A stretch of DNA of 64,000 bases from Bacillota bacterium (lineage in GTDB: Bacteria; Bacillota; Clostridia; Acetivibrionales; DTU013), in contig JAFABI010000103.1 in NCBI GenBank assembly GCA_023426125.1, forward strand, positions 124,001-188,000, given 5' to 3'. The number at the start of each line of letters is the position of its first letter. Position 1 is the first letter of the stretch. Below are positions 28,951 to 36,674 of the stretch, piece after piece. The position numbers and the translations under genes are program-made. The notes beneath the pieces were generated by a model. The model saw nothing but the letters and a program-made list of their open reading frames with translations, was not told where the DNA came from and did not search any database.

Positions 28951-29979
28951 ATGAAATTATATATGCCGGAAAGAGTTTTTTTTGAACCGTCTTCATTGAA
29001 ATATCCCCTGGGAAGGCACTTATTCGACAAATTCAGCAATACAAACGTCGAAATAAGGCAGCTGCCTTTGAACAGCATGGCAAAAAACATACCCGGTAAA
29101 ACCGTCCGGGAAAAATATGCGCAGTCAAAAAAAACTTTGGCCGTATTGGTAAAAAAAATCACTCCCCTGGATACCTGCAAGCCTTCCGCCGATTATGAAT
29201 TTTCCCTTGCTTCCAATTGCCCCGGAAATTGCGAATATTGCTACCTTCAAACAACCCAGGGCCAGAGCCCCTATTTGAAAATATTTGTGAATCTGGAGGA
29301 AATACACGAAAACATCCTGGAGCATATCCGCCGGAGCGGCAACAAGCTGACGGTTTTTGAAACGGCAAGCCTGGGAGATCCTTTATCGCTGGAGCATCTG
29401 ACGGGAAGCCTTGCCAAAACGGTGGAATTCTTTGGAACACTGGAAAACGGAAGGCTTCGCACCGTTACAAAATATGATAATGTGGATTCGTTTCTCAGGC
29501 TGCGGCATCACGGGCATACCCGTTTCCGGTTCAGCCTGAACGCACGCCATGTTATTGAAAGCTTTGAGCATAATACCTCCGGGTTTGGCGAAAGGCTGGA
29601 CGCAGCCGCCAGAATTGCAGCCGCCGGTTATCCTACGGGCTTTATACTTGCGCCGCTAATGCTGTACGAAGGCTGGAAAGAACAATATCTGGAACTGCTT
29701 GACGGACTGAAAAGCAGAATGCCGGGTTTCAAAACCGCAGAGCCCCTGACCTTTGAATTGATCCAGCACAGGTTTACACCAACGGCCAAAAAATACATCC
29801 TTGAAAGATTTCCAAATACCGGGCTGGATTTGGATGAATCTCAAAGAATGCTTAAATGGGGCAGGTTTGGCAGGTATAAGTACGTTTATCCCAGAGAAAA
29901 AGCCGGCGAAATGAAAGAATATATCACCGGCCTTATTATGGAACGCTTCCCGGATGCAATAGTCGAATACTTTACCTGA
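28951..29979 (+). CDS. Spore photoproduct lyase homologue with Cys-to-Ser change
   Basis: A 342-residue radical SAM protein of the SplB family, which reverses the UV thymine lesion of spore DNA. The Fe4S4 motif CPGNCEYC (Cys90, 94, 97) and the lyase-typical FRFSLNARHVIESFEHNTSG and AAGYPTGFILAPLMLYEGW are conserved. The cysteine that donates hydrogen in studied enzymes (141 in B. subtilis, FEAACTSD) aligns with Ser140 here (FETASLGD). This may lower or alter activity, or mark a sub-family. AAAAGGAG precedes the ATG. It converges on spoVAEa with only 10 bp between stops. Confidence 0.88.
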   Translation: MKLYMPERVFFEPSSLKYPLGRHLFDKFSNTNVEIRQLPLNSMAKNIPGKTVREKYAQSKKTLAVLVKKITPLDTCKPSADYEFSLASNCPGNCEYCYLQTTQGQSPYLKIFVNLEEIHENILEHIRRSGNKLTVFETASLGDPLSLEHLTGSLAKTVEFFGTLENGRLRTVTKYDNVDSFLRLRHHGHTRFRFSLNARHVIESFEHNTSGFGERLDAAARIAAAGYPTGFILAPLMLYEGWKEQYLELLDGLKSRMPGFKTAEPLTFELIQHRFTPTAKKYILERFPNTGLDLDESQRMLKWGRFGRYKYVYPREKAGEMKEYITGLIMERFPDAIVEYFT

Positions 29980-29989
29980 TCCTGAGGCG

Positions 29990-30553
29990 TCATTGCTTGT
30001 ATCCGCTTCTTTTCATTACTTCCTGCAAAGCCTTTGTAGTTATCGGAGCTCCTTTGGCAATCTCATCGTTGAAATCCATTTTCCCCGGATCGCCGATACC
30101 TACAATAATCAGGTCCTCTTTGCTCTTCAAAATACTGAGGGTATCGCCGCAGATCCGGCCGCCATGCATATCCGTACCATTTTTGTCGACGGCTCCGTCA
30201 ATGACCTTACCGTCCTTTGTAATTGAGCATGTGACATGAAGGCCGCTACAGTCCTTGCCATTGGAAGATACCGCCACTACGCCGAGAACATCGACGCTTT
30301 TATCCTGCAGTATGGTGTCCATGGCCTGCTCTCCAGGCCCTGCCCCCTCCCAGCCTCTGTCGTCAACCATAACCACTACGGGATCATGAGCCGCCTGATG
30401 AATGTAATCCAGAATTTCATTTCCAGTCAATACCGTAGGATTGCCGGCCGACATTGAAATACACCGTCCTCCGACATTGGAGGCGGCTTTCTCAACAGCT
30501 CCCTTGGCCACCATATCTCCGTCCGTTACAAGAATTACTCTATGTTTATCCAT
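29990..30553 (-). CDS. spoVAEa: Stage V sporulation protein AE, soluble subunit
   Basis: A 187-residue soluble protein opening MDKHRVILVTDGDMVAKGAVE, the SpoVAEa signature, with VMVDDRGWEGAGPGEQAMD. It belongs to the SpoVA channel that moves dipicolinic acid into and out of the spore. It is the last gene of this spoVA operon, 13 bp after spoVAEb, with GGGGGAAGG as ribosome site. Confidence 0.95.
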   Translation of the reverse strand: MDKHRVILVTDGDMVAKGAVEKAASNVGGRCISMSAGNPTVLTGNEILDYIHQAAHDPVVVMVDDRGWEGAGPGEQAMDTILQDKSVDVLGVVAVSSNGKDCSGLHVTCSITKDGKVIDGAVDKNGTDMHGGRICGDTLSILKSKEDLIIVGIGDPGKMDFNDEIAKGAPITTKALQEVMKRSGYKQ

Positions 30554-30566
30554 TATTTCCTTCCCC

Positions 30567-30938
30567 CTATCTTTTTGCTTTTGGTGAAAATGCTATGGAT
30601 GCAAGAAATCCGAAAAAAATTGCAGCTGTCAGTCCTGCCGCCGCCGCCTTCATTCCTCCGGAAAAAGCGCCAAAGAGCCCATACTGGTCAACATCCCTGA
30701 ATGCACCTTTTGCCAGGCTGTAGCCGAAGCCTGTCAACGGCACGGTTGCGCCTGCGCCTCCAATATCCACCAGCTTTTCATATAAGCCCAGCGCTGTCAG
30801 TATAACGCCTGCAGACACGAATATTACCAGTATCCTTGCAGGCGTGAGCTTTGTTTTATCGATGAGTATCTGACCGATTGCACAGATAAAACCACCTATC
30901 AAAAATGCCCAGATATAGGACAAAAAAGTATCCTGCAT
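30567..30938 (-). CDS. spoVAEb: Stage V sporulation protein AE, membrane subunit
   Basis: A 123-residue integral membrane protein with four helices, including GGAGATVPLTGFGYSLAKGAF, a segment shared with SpoVAC. Together with SpoVAC it is thought to form the DPA channel in the inner forespore membrane. GGGAGGG precedes the ATG. It is separated from spoVAD by ~420 bp of nested repeats, unusual in this normally tight operon. Confidence 0.95.
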   Translation of the reverse strand: MQDTFLSYIWAFLIGGFICAIGQILIDKTKLTPARILVIFVSAGVILTALGLYEKLVDIGGAGATVPLTGFGYSLAKGAFRDVDQYGLFGAFSGGMKAAAAGLTAAIFFGFLASIAFSPKAKR

Positions 30939-30968
30939 AACTATCCCTCCCTACAAATTAAGTCTATC

Positions 30969-31376
30969 AAAAGGGGACATTCCTCATCTCCACATGCCGT
31001 AAGTCAGTGCTGCCATACTCAGCCGCGAATCAATAGCTTAATGCCTAAGTACAGCTCCGTATAAATAAGTCACCAGATAAACGCTTGTCATTGCGAGAAG
31101 CTTGCGACGAAGCAATCTCAGCTTTTGACCGGAATCACACGGTAGAGATTGCCACGCTCCACTTTGTTACGCTCGCAATGACACACGAGTAGCTGCTAAC
31201 TTATCCGGTAACGAACTTAGCTGGAGCTGCACTTAGCTCCGCCTTTAAGAGGTGTGTCCCCTCACTTTTCAAAAGGGGACATTCCTCATTTCCTCATGCC
31301 GGAAGTCAATTGCCATACTCAGCTGCGAATCAATACCTTAAAATCAAGCTACGCTTTAAGAGGTGTGTCCCCTCAC
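30969..31376. repeat. Nested palindromic repeat array inside the spoVA operon
   Basis: Two copies of one element (30969-31265 and 31271-31376) share AAAAGGGGACATTCCTCAT, ATACTCAGC-GCGAATCAATA and AGGTGTGTCCCCTCAC. The first is split by another repeat whose core (31086-31183) is the widespread GTCATTGCGAG...CTCGCAATGACA palindrome. That core is flanked by further inverted arms (CAGCTCC, ACC-GATAA). The right end of copy 2 encodes the end of spoVAD. Confidence 0.85.
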
Positions 31377-32381
31377 CTCTATACTCACAGCGTGGGCAAC
31401 GCACGGAATGGTTTCATTCTGCTGCACGCTGGTCTGGCTGAGAAGCGCCCCGGTAGCAACAAACAAGATCCTGCTCAGCTTCCCCGTAGTCAGCTGATTG
31501 TATAGAAATCCGGCAAAGACAGATGCCGAGCAGCCGCAGCCGCTCCCGCCGGCATGGGGGTCCTGCTTCTTTTTGTCGAATATCATCATGCCGCAGTCGT
31601 TCAACCTGCCTCCCAGATAGATCCCGTTGGAAGCAAGCAATTCGTCACAGATTTCCCTGCCGATTTCACCCAGGTCACCGGTAACAACCATATCATAATA
31701 GTCCTGCGCAAGGCCGGTATCCGAAAAATGGGCAAGGATGGTGTCAGCCGCCGCAGGCGCCATGGCGGCACCCATATTGTTGGAATCCTTGATGCCCATA
31801 TCGACAATTTTACCGGTTGTGACAGCGGTTACCAGCGGTCCGGTGCCATTGGCCGACAGCATTGCACCGCCTGAGCCTGTGACTGTCCACTGTGCCGTAG
31901 GAGGCCTTTGCGACCCCTGCTCCAGCGGCAATCTGAATTGTTTTTCCGCCGAACAAAAATGGCTGGAGGTAATGCAGACGACATTGTCGGCAAAACCGCC
32001 GTCGATCAGAACCGCTCCGATTCCCAGCGACTCAGCCATGGTAGAGCATGCGCCGAAAACGCCGAGAAAGGGTATTCCGGTCTCCCTTATTCCAAAATTG
32101 GTTGCAATGCACTGGTTGAGCAGATCTCCGGCAACGATGTAATCAATCTGGTCATAGGGGATGTTGGATTTGCTGACAATTTTTGAAAAGGTTTCCCTCA
32201 TCAGCTTGCTTTCGGCTTTTTCCCAGCTTTTTTCGCCCCATTTCTCATCATTGATGATCTCGTCAAAATAGAGTCCGAGAGGACCCTTCCCCTCTTTGGG
32301 ACCTACGATCGTGCCGGTCGCAGCGATGGTCGGCGGGTAGTGCAATAGAACGGTCTGTCTGCCTTTTTTCTTGACCTTCAT
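31356..32381 (-). CDS. spoVAD: Stage V sporulation protein AD
   Basis: A 341-residue thiolase-fold protein that binds dipicolinic acid for the SpoVA channel. It is recognisable by FDEIINDEKWGEKSWEKAE, VAGDLLNQC, FGACSTMAESL and GSGCGCSASV. The start MKVKKKGRQTV follows AGGAG at 9 nt; an earlier ATG is less well placed. The last residues (EVRGHTS) and the stop codon are encoded by the end of an inserted palindromic repeat, so the natural C-terminus has been replaced by a few residues. The core is intact, so the protein is likely functional. Confidence 0.95.
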   Translation of the reverse strand: MKVKKKGRQTVLLHYPPTIAATGTIVGPKEGKGPLGLYFDEIINDEKWGEKSWEKAESKLMRETFSKIVSKSNIPYDQIDYIVAGDLLNQCIATNFGIRETGIPFLGVFGACSTMAESLGIGAVLIDGGFADNVVCITSSHFCSAEKQFRLPLEQGSQRPPTAQWTVTGSGGAMLSANGTGPLVTAVTTGKIVDMGIKDSNNMGAAMAPAAADTILAHFSDTGLAQDYYDMVVTGDLGEIGREICDELLASNGIYLGGRLNDCGMMIFDKKKQDPHAGGSGCGCSASVFAGFLYNQLTTGKLSRILFVATGALLSQTSVQQNETIPCVAHAVSIEVRGHTS

Positions 32382-32460
32382 TCCTTGATGCTCCTTTTCC
32401 AGTTGAAGTATTTCGTACACTGCTACAACAAAACAGTGCTTTAGTAACAGTGGAAATCCA

Positions 32461-32907
32461 TCAGCTCCTCAGTAAAAAATGGATAACACCTGCTACAACA
32501 GAGATGGACACACCGTATACGATTACCGGTCCCGCAATCAGGAACATTTTTGCCCCCACGCCAAGGACATAGCCTTCGCTTTTATACTCCATGGCAGGCG
32601 ATACGATGGAATTGGCAAAGCCGGTGATGGGTACGATGGAGCCTGCTCCCGCATAGCGGCCCAGCTCATCGTATACATTTAATCCCGTAAAAAGCGCTCC
32701 CAGGAAAATCATTGTCATGGAAGTCATGGAAGCGGAAATATCCGGGGCAAGGCCCATGGATTTATAAATATTCAAGAAAAACTGTCCAATGATACAGATC
32801 AGCCCTCCCACGACAAATGCACGCACTAAATTCCGAAACAGCTTGGAATTGGGAGATTTCTTATCAACATATTTCTGGTATTCCTGTTTTGTCAGTACTT
32901 TCTGCAT
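32461..32907 (-). CDS. spoVAC: Stage V sporulation protein AC
   Basis: A 148-residue membrane protein with four helices, including AGAGSIVPITGFANSIVSPAMEYKSEG. SpoVAC is the mechanosensitive/DPA-channel subunit of the inner spore membrane. The start MQKVLTKQ overlaps the TGA of the preceding small gene (TGATG), with GGTGGG upstream. An ATG four codons earlier is less likely. spoVAA and spoVAB are absent, as is usual in Clostridia. Confidence 0.95.
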   Translation of the reverse strand: MQKVLTKQEYQKYVDKKSPNSKLFRNLVRAFVVGGLICIIGQFFLNIYKSMGLAPDISASMTSMTMIFLGALFTGLNVYDELGRYAGAGSIVPITGFANSIVSPAMEYKSEGYVLGVGAKMFLIAGPVIVYGVSISVVAGVIHFLLRS

Positions 32908-33080
32908 CAGCCAACCCACCGTTCCATCGGATATTTTACCGCATCACTGGAGACAAATACGCCCCTTGTGGGTATTTTTACGGTATTCTGCCTTGATAGG
33001 AAAATCCACATCAGCAAGGCAAAAAGAAGCAGCGAAACAGCAATGATCAAAGTTCTGTACCTTCGAAGAACTTCCGTCAT
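32907..33080 (-). CDS. Small single-span membrane protein at the head of spoVA
   Basis: A 57-residue protein with a basic N-terminus (MTEVLRRYRT), one membrane helix (residues ~11-29) and a short outside tail (SRQNTVKIPTRGVFVSSDAVKYP). GGAGG lies 5 nt before the ATG, and its stop overlaps the spoVAC start, so it is the first gene of the operon and translationally coupled. The sigma-G-like promoter lies ~100 bp upstream. I do not recognise a family; a small accessory subunit of the SpoVA complex is an inference from context. Confidence 0.75.
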   Translation of the reverse strand: MTEVLRRYRTLIIAVSLLLFALLMWIFLSRQNTVKIPTRGVFVSSDAVKYPMERWVG

Positions 33081-33181
33081 AAAAACCTCCATAATATCGA
33101 AAACTAAAGTTCACAGCCATACAAGGAAAAAAGAGTATACTTTTTACCGCATCGACGGCATGGAATCTTCGCGTTTCTTTA

Positions 33182-33212
33182 TAGTATTCGAAAAACGGGA
33201 ATGTAATATGCA
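33182..33212 (-). promoter_or_regulatory. Sigma-G-like promoter of the spoVA operon
   Basis: TGCATA (33207-33212), 18 bp, AATACTA (33182-33188) on the minus strand closely fits the forespore consensus TGMATA...CATAMTA. It lies between sigF and the small membrane gene. Confidence 0.65.
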
Positions 33213-33230
33213 GAAGGATATTGAAAGATT

Positions 33231-33977
33231 TCAACAGGAGCTGATTTTTGTTTTCAGTTCCTCAAGTATTTTTTTCTCGATTCTGGACACTTGCACCTGG
33301 GATATGCCAAGCAGTTTTGCGATCTGCACCTGGGTTTTTTCCTTGAAATACCGCAAAATGATGATTTGTTTTTCTCTGGGTTTTAATGTGTCAAGCACCT
33401 GCTTCAAAGCGATCTTGTCAATCAGATCCGCTTCATTTTCACTATATTCGTCATTGATCCTGTCAATCAGGAGAATGGGAGAATTGTCTCCCTCGCCCAC
33501 CGTATTGAAAAGGGATTCCGGGACATATGCGGCTTCAACGGCCATGACCAGATCCTCGGCCGGGATGTTCAACCGTAAGGACAGCTCGTTGATGGAAGGT
33601 TCCCTTCCCAATTCCTTTGTCATCACTTCCCTTGTAATCCTTGCTTTGTTGGACGTTTCCTTTAAGGAACGGCTTACCTTTATGATGCCGTCATCCCGTA
33701 AAAACCTCTTGATTTCGCCGACAATCATGGGCACCGCATAAGTGGAAAATTTTACATCAAAGGAGGTATCAAATTTGTTGATGGATTTGATCAGCCCTAT
33801 ACAGCCAATTTGAAAAAGGTCCTCCGTCTCATGGCCCCGGTTCTGAAACCTTCTTACGATGCTCCATACAAGTCCGGCGTTTTTCTCCACAAGAAGGGAC
33901 TGAGCCTGCTTGTCTCCGCTTTTGGCCAGTTTTATCAAATCTGAAGTGTCATTGTATTTATCAAGATTATCACTCAT
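33231..33977 (-). CDS. sigF: RNA polymerase sigma-F, forespore-specific
   Basis: A 248-residue sigma-70-family factor with region 2 (ETEDLFQIGCIGLIKSINKFD...VKFSTYAVPMIVGEIKRFLR) and region 4 (LKPREKQIIILRYFKEKTQVQIAKLLGISQVQVSRIEKKIL) typical of SigF. It directs early forespore transcription and is held inactive by SpoIIAB. I chose MSDNLDKY, 12 nt after AAAGG; an ATG twelve codons earlier cannot be ruled out. It is the third gene of the spoIIA operon. Confidence 0.95.
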   Translation of the reverse strand: MSDNLDKYNDTSDLIKLAKSGDKQAQSLLVEKNAGLVWSIVRRFQNRGHETEDLFQIGCIGLIKSINKFDTSFDVKFSTYAVPMIVGEIKRFLRDDGIIKVSRSLKETSNKARITREVMTKELGREPSINELSLRLNIPAEDLVMAVEAAYVPESLFNTVGEGDNSPILLIDRINDEYSENEADLIDKIALKQVLDTLKPREKQIIILRYFKEKTQVQIAKLLGISQVQVSRIEKKILEELKTKISSC

Positions 33978-34080
33978 AGAATAAAAAAACCTTTCTCTCC
34001 CGCGCTTATGCAATTTCCATCATTTTCTTTATATATGCATATCTTACTTTAATTTACATATATGATTAAAAAAAATCAGC

Positions 34081-34503
34081 CTATCTGATTTTTTTGCGCA
34101 TTACAACAGCCGTACCCTTTCCCGGACCGGAGATGATTTCCACGCTGTCCATGAAGCTTTCCATCACAGTAAAGCCCATACCCGATCTTTCCATTTCAGG
34201 CTTTGAAGTGTACAAAGGCTGACGGGCCTGTTCAATATTTTCGATGCCCTTTCCTTCGTCAACAACCGCGATCTCTATGGAATCTTCAAAGAGCCTGCAG
34301 TTCATCCGGATGATGCCGGACTTGTTTTCATATCCGTGGATAATTGCGTTTGTGACCGCTTCCGAAACAGCTGTTTTTATATCCGCCAGCTCCTCCAGGG
34401 TGGGATCCAGCTGGGAAACAAACGCAGCGGCAACAATTCTGGCAAAGGCCTCGTTTGCCGATTTGCTTGGAAATTCAAGTTTCATTTCATTGATCGATTG
34501 CAT
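34081..34503 (-). CDS. spoIIAB: Anti-sigma-F factor and SpoIIAA kinase
   Basis: A 140-residue GHKL-ATPase. The N box ([13 protein letters not shown]), G1 (VDEGKGI) and G2 ([14 protein letters not shown]) are clear. It binds sigma-F and phosphorylates SpoIIAA on serine. GGGAGAG precedes the ATG at 7 nt. It is separated from spoIIAA by 122 bp, whereas these genes usually almost touch. Confidence 0.96.
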   Translation of the reverse strand: MQSINEMKLEFPSKSANEAFARIVAAAFVSQLDPTLEELADIKTAVSEAVTNAIIHGYENKSGIIRMNCRLFEDSIEIAVVDEGKGIENIEQARQPLYTSKPEMERSGMGFTVMESFMDSVEIISGPGKGTAVVMRKKIR

Positions 34504-34625
34504 TTACATACTCTCCCTTTACGCAATAATTATTCTACGTTCCGTTGGATTCGGCCAACCCCCCGAAGCTTTCATCTCCACCGGGTTTTGGGCAGATTCT
34601 TTCCGGCGGGACGTCTTTATACCCG
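34504..34625 (-). other. Unusual spacer inside the spoIIA operon
   Basis: 122 bp without a gene. CCGCCGG and CCGGTGG (minus strand, about 34570-34605) can pair into a 7-bp stem. No T tract follows, so it is probably not a terminator. Confidence 0.4.
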
Positions 34626-34967
34626 TTAGTGCTGAAGCGTCTTCACAGCTTCGTTAAGCGTGCCGTACGCCGGTATCAGGCGAAGAATGCCCGACATCTC
34701 AAGGATCCTGTTTATTTGCAGGTTGCTGCATACGATTGCCGCTTTGCCGTTTAATTTGCTGATATTTTTATACCTGCCGGCAATTACGCCGATGCCGGAG
34801 CTATCCATAAAGCCAAGCTTTGAAAAATCAAAAATCACATTTCTTGTGGTAGCCTTCATGATCTCTCCGTCTATTTTCTGCCTGGCATACTCCGAATAAT
34901 GATGATCCAGTTCCCCTGCCACACTGACAATCAACGTCGTACCCTTGTTGGAAAACCTGATATCCAA
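34626..34967 (-). CDS. spoIIAA: Anti-anti-sigma factor SpoIIAA
   Basis: A 113-residue STAS-domain protein. Its phosphorylation site is the serine pair in LGFMDSSGIGVIAGRYK, and GELDHHYSEYARQKID is the family motif. Unphosphorylated SpoIIAA frees sigma-F from SpoIIAB. The start is TTG (34967), 8 nt from GGAGG, giving the family-like N-terminus MDIRFSNKGTTL; the eleven codons upstream are not needed. Confidence 0.94.
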   Translation of the reverse strand: MDIRFSNKGTTLIVSVAGELDHHYSEYARQKIDGEIMKATTRNVIFDFSKLGFMDSSGIGVIAGRYKNISKLNGKAAIVCSNLQINRILEMSGILRLIPAYGTLNEAVKTLQH

Positions 34968-35041
34968 TTCTATCTCCTCCACGTCTTTTTTATAGGACAA
35001 CCCTTTTATAGATTCTTCAAAGTTATGAAATCTCCTTCATT

Positions 35042-35067
35042 GAATTTTGTAAGTTTTTGTAAATCCT
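35042..35067 (-). promoter_or_regulatory. Possible sigma-H promoter of the spoIIA operon
   Basis: AGGATTT (35061-35067) and, 12 bp downstream, AAAATTC (minus strand) partly fit the sigma-H pattern AGGAWWT...GAAT. The -10 half is imperfect. Confidence 0.35.
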
Positions 35068-35152
35068 ATAAAAAAGTTTCTTCCTATTCCGACAAAAACC
35101 AAAGAAGATTTACTGTTTTCGGATACTTCTCCCCATCATTAAAGCTGCAAGA

Positions 35153-35180
35153 TGAAAAAACCGGCGAAAGCCGGTTTCCT
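35153..35180 (-). terminator. Terminator after ptsH
   Basis: AAACCGGC-TTTC-GCCGGTTTTTT on the minus strand: a tight GC stem with a T run, about 130 bp after the ptsH stop. Confidence 0.8.
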
Positions 35181-35189
35181 TGTTCCATA

Positions 35190-35287
35190 AGTACCGTTGC
35201 AAATATAACTTCCCGTATAAGTTTCTGAAAATGCAGTCCATTGCGGCCGGCACTTTCAGAAAAACGGGAAGTAATATTTACAGTACT
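35190..35287. repeat. Long imperfect inverted repeat between ptsH and its terminator
   Basis: Nested arms pair inward: AGTAC/GTACT, AAATAT/ATATTT, ACTTCCCGT/ACGGGAAGT and TTTCTGAAA/TTTCAGAAA. The centre contains GCGGCCGGCACTTTC, also present at about 17392-17407, so this is a second palindromic family. Confidence 0.75.
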
Positions 35288-35309
35288 CCTAAATACGTAT
35301 TTCAGCTGC

Positions 35310-35573
35310 TCATTCCCTGAAGCCGGAAGCAATAAAATCCATCAATTCCTTGACGGCAAGAAGCTCATCCTCGCCCTCGGCGCCTATGGTAACCTCGCTC
35401 CCCTGGGAAATAGCCAAAGACATCAGCCCCATAATGCTTTTGGCATTTACCTTTTTCTCGCCTTTGCAAATCCAGACACTGGAAGTGAACTTGCCGGCTA
35501 TCTGGACGAACAATGCGGCAGGCCTTGCATGCAGACCCGTAGGGTTGGTTATTTTCGCCACCATTTCAACCAT
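35310..35573 (-). CDS. ptsH: Phosphocarrier protein HPr
   Basis: An 87-residue HPr with the catalytic His15 (PTGLHARPAALF) and the regulatory serine 46 (AKSIMGLMSLA). Because His15 is present it is HPr and not Crh, which has glutamine there. HprK, which phosphorylates the serine, is encoded at the other end of this gene block. The ATG shares one base with the whiA stop (TAATG), so translation is coupled. Confidence 0.95.
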   Translation of the reverse strand: MVEMVAKITNPTGLHARPAALFVQIAGKFTSSVWICKGEKKVNAKSIMGLMSLAISQGSEVTIGAEGEDELLAVKELMDFIASGFRE

Positions 35574-36538
35574 TAGTTCTCCCCCCTTATCTTTCGCTCA
35601 TCCTCGGCAATCCTGTCAAGCTTTCTCAGCCGGTGGTTCACCCCCGATTTTCCAAGTACCGGATGCATCATCTGTCCCAGCTCGGCCAAACTGGCATCGC
35701 TGTACGCCAACCTCAGCTCCGCCATCTCTCTTAAGTTATCCGGCAATTCCGAGAAACCTGTCTTCTCCATCAAATACTTTATATTTTCAACCTGTCTAAG
35801 GGATGCATTCACCGTCTTTTCCAGATTTGCGGTTTCACAGTTGACAATCCTATTGACGCTGTTGCGCATACCCTTGAGTATTCTTACATTTTCAAGCTCC
35901 ATCAGTGCCGAATGGGCGCCGATAATGTTGAGAAAGTCGACAATGTTCTCGCCTTCCTTAAGATAGGTCACATAGCTGCCCTTACGCCTAATGATCCTCG
36001 CATTAAGCTTGAAAGTCTCCAATACCCTGCTGAGATCCTGCGCCATTTTGTAGCTGTGGGTGGTAATCTCAAGATGATAGGTTTTTTCAGGATCACTGAC
36101 AGATCCTCCGGCTAAAAATGCCCCCCGCAGAAAAGCCTTTCTGCAACACATTTTCTTTAAGCTATTTTTTTTTAAAAATACCAGCTCCGTTGAAACCTCG
36201 GCCGCTGCTTCTCCGATACCGATTCCAAAATTTTGGAGCAGACGCCCGGAGCCTAGATTTGAAGTGATTACCAGAATATAGGATGCATGCTTTTTCAGCC
36301 TTTTACTTTTTCTGATAATCACTTCGGGAAATATACCGCAGCTTTTTTTGATCTGCGTGTATACTCTTCTGGCAAAAGCGGCATTTTCTGTGGTAATTTT
36401 TAAATTAACGTCACCATCCCCCGTAACCACGGCAGCTCCATTGATTCTGACTGCAGCGGCAAGTTCGGATGTCATACAGCAATGATCGCTGTTCTCCAGC
36501 CTGCACAACTCATTTTTAACTGCCAATGAGAATGACAA
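35573..36538 (-). CDS. whiA: WhiA regulator (LAGLIDADG-fold, DNA-binding)
   Basis: A 321-residue WhiA with an inactive homing-endonuclease-like N-terminal half ([22 protein letters not shown]) and a C-terminal helix-turn-helix ([32 protein letters not shown]). It takes part in cell division and chromosome segregation in Firmicutes. I set the start at TTG ([13 protein letters not shown]), 8 nt after GGTGGGG, since WhiA proteins begin with this motif. It lies in the conserved rapZ-yvcK-whiA-ptsH order with one extra gene inserted. Confidence 0.94.
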   Translation of the reverse strand: MSFSLAVKNELCRLENSDHCCMTSELAAAVRINGAAVVTGDGDVNLKITTENAAFARRVYTQIKKSCGIFPEVIIRKSKRLKKHASYILVITSNLGSGRLLQNFGIGIGEAAAEVSTELVFLKKNSLKKMCCRKAFLRGAFLAGGSVSDPEKTYHLEITTHSYKMAQDLSRVLETFKLNARIIRRKGSYVTYLKEGENIVDFLNIIGAHSALMELENVRILKGMRNSVNRIVNCETANLEKTVNASLRQVENIKYLMEKTGFSELPDNLREMAELRLAYSDASLAELGQMMHPVLGKSGVNHRLRKLDRIAEDERKIRGEN

Positions 36539-36674
36539 ATACCACACCCCACCCAAATACTGCAGCTTAACATCTGCAGTATGAATCATCAAAGTACATG
36601 CAACAAAATACCATGTGCTTGACCTATTTGTAATATATCATATCAACTCACGCCATGTAAACAGTAAAACGATC

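Noticed and set aside
35310..35573. Crh instead of HPr, because of the yvcK-whiA neighbourhood
   Set aside because: His15 is present (GLHARPA); Crh has glutamine there.
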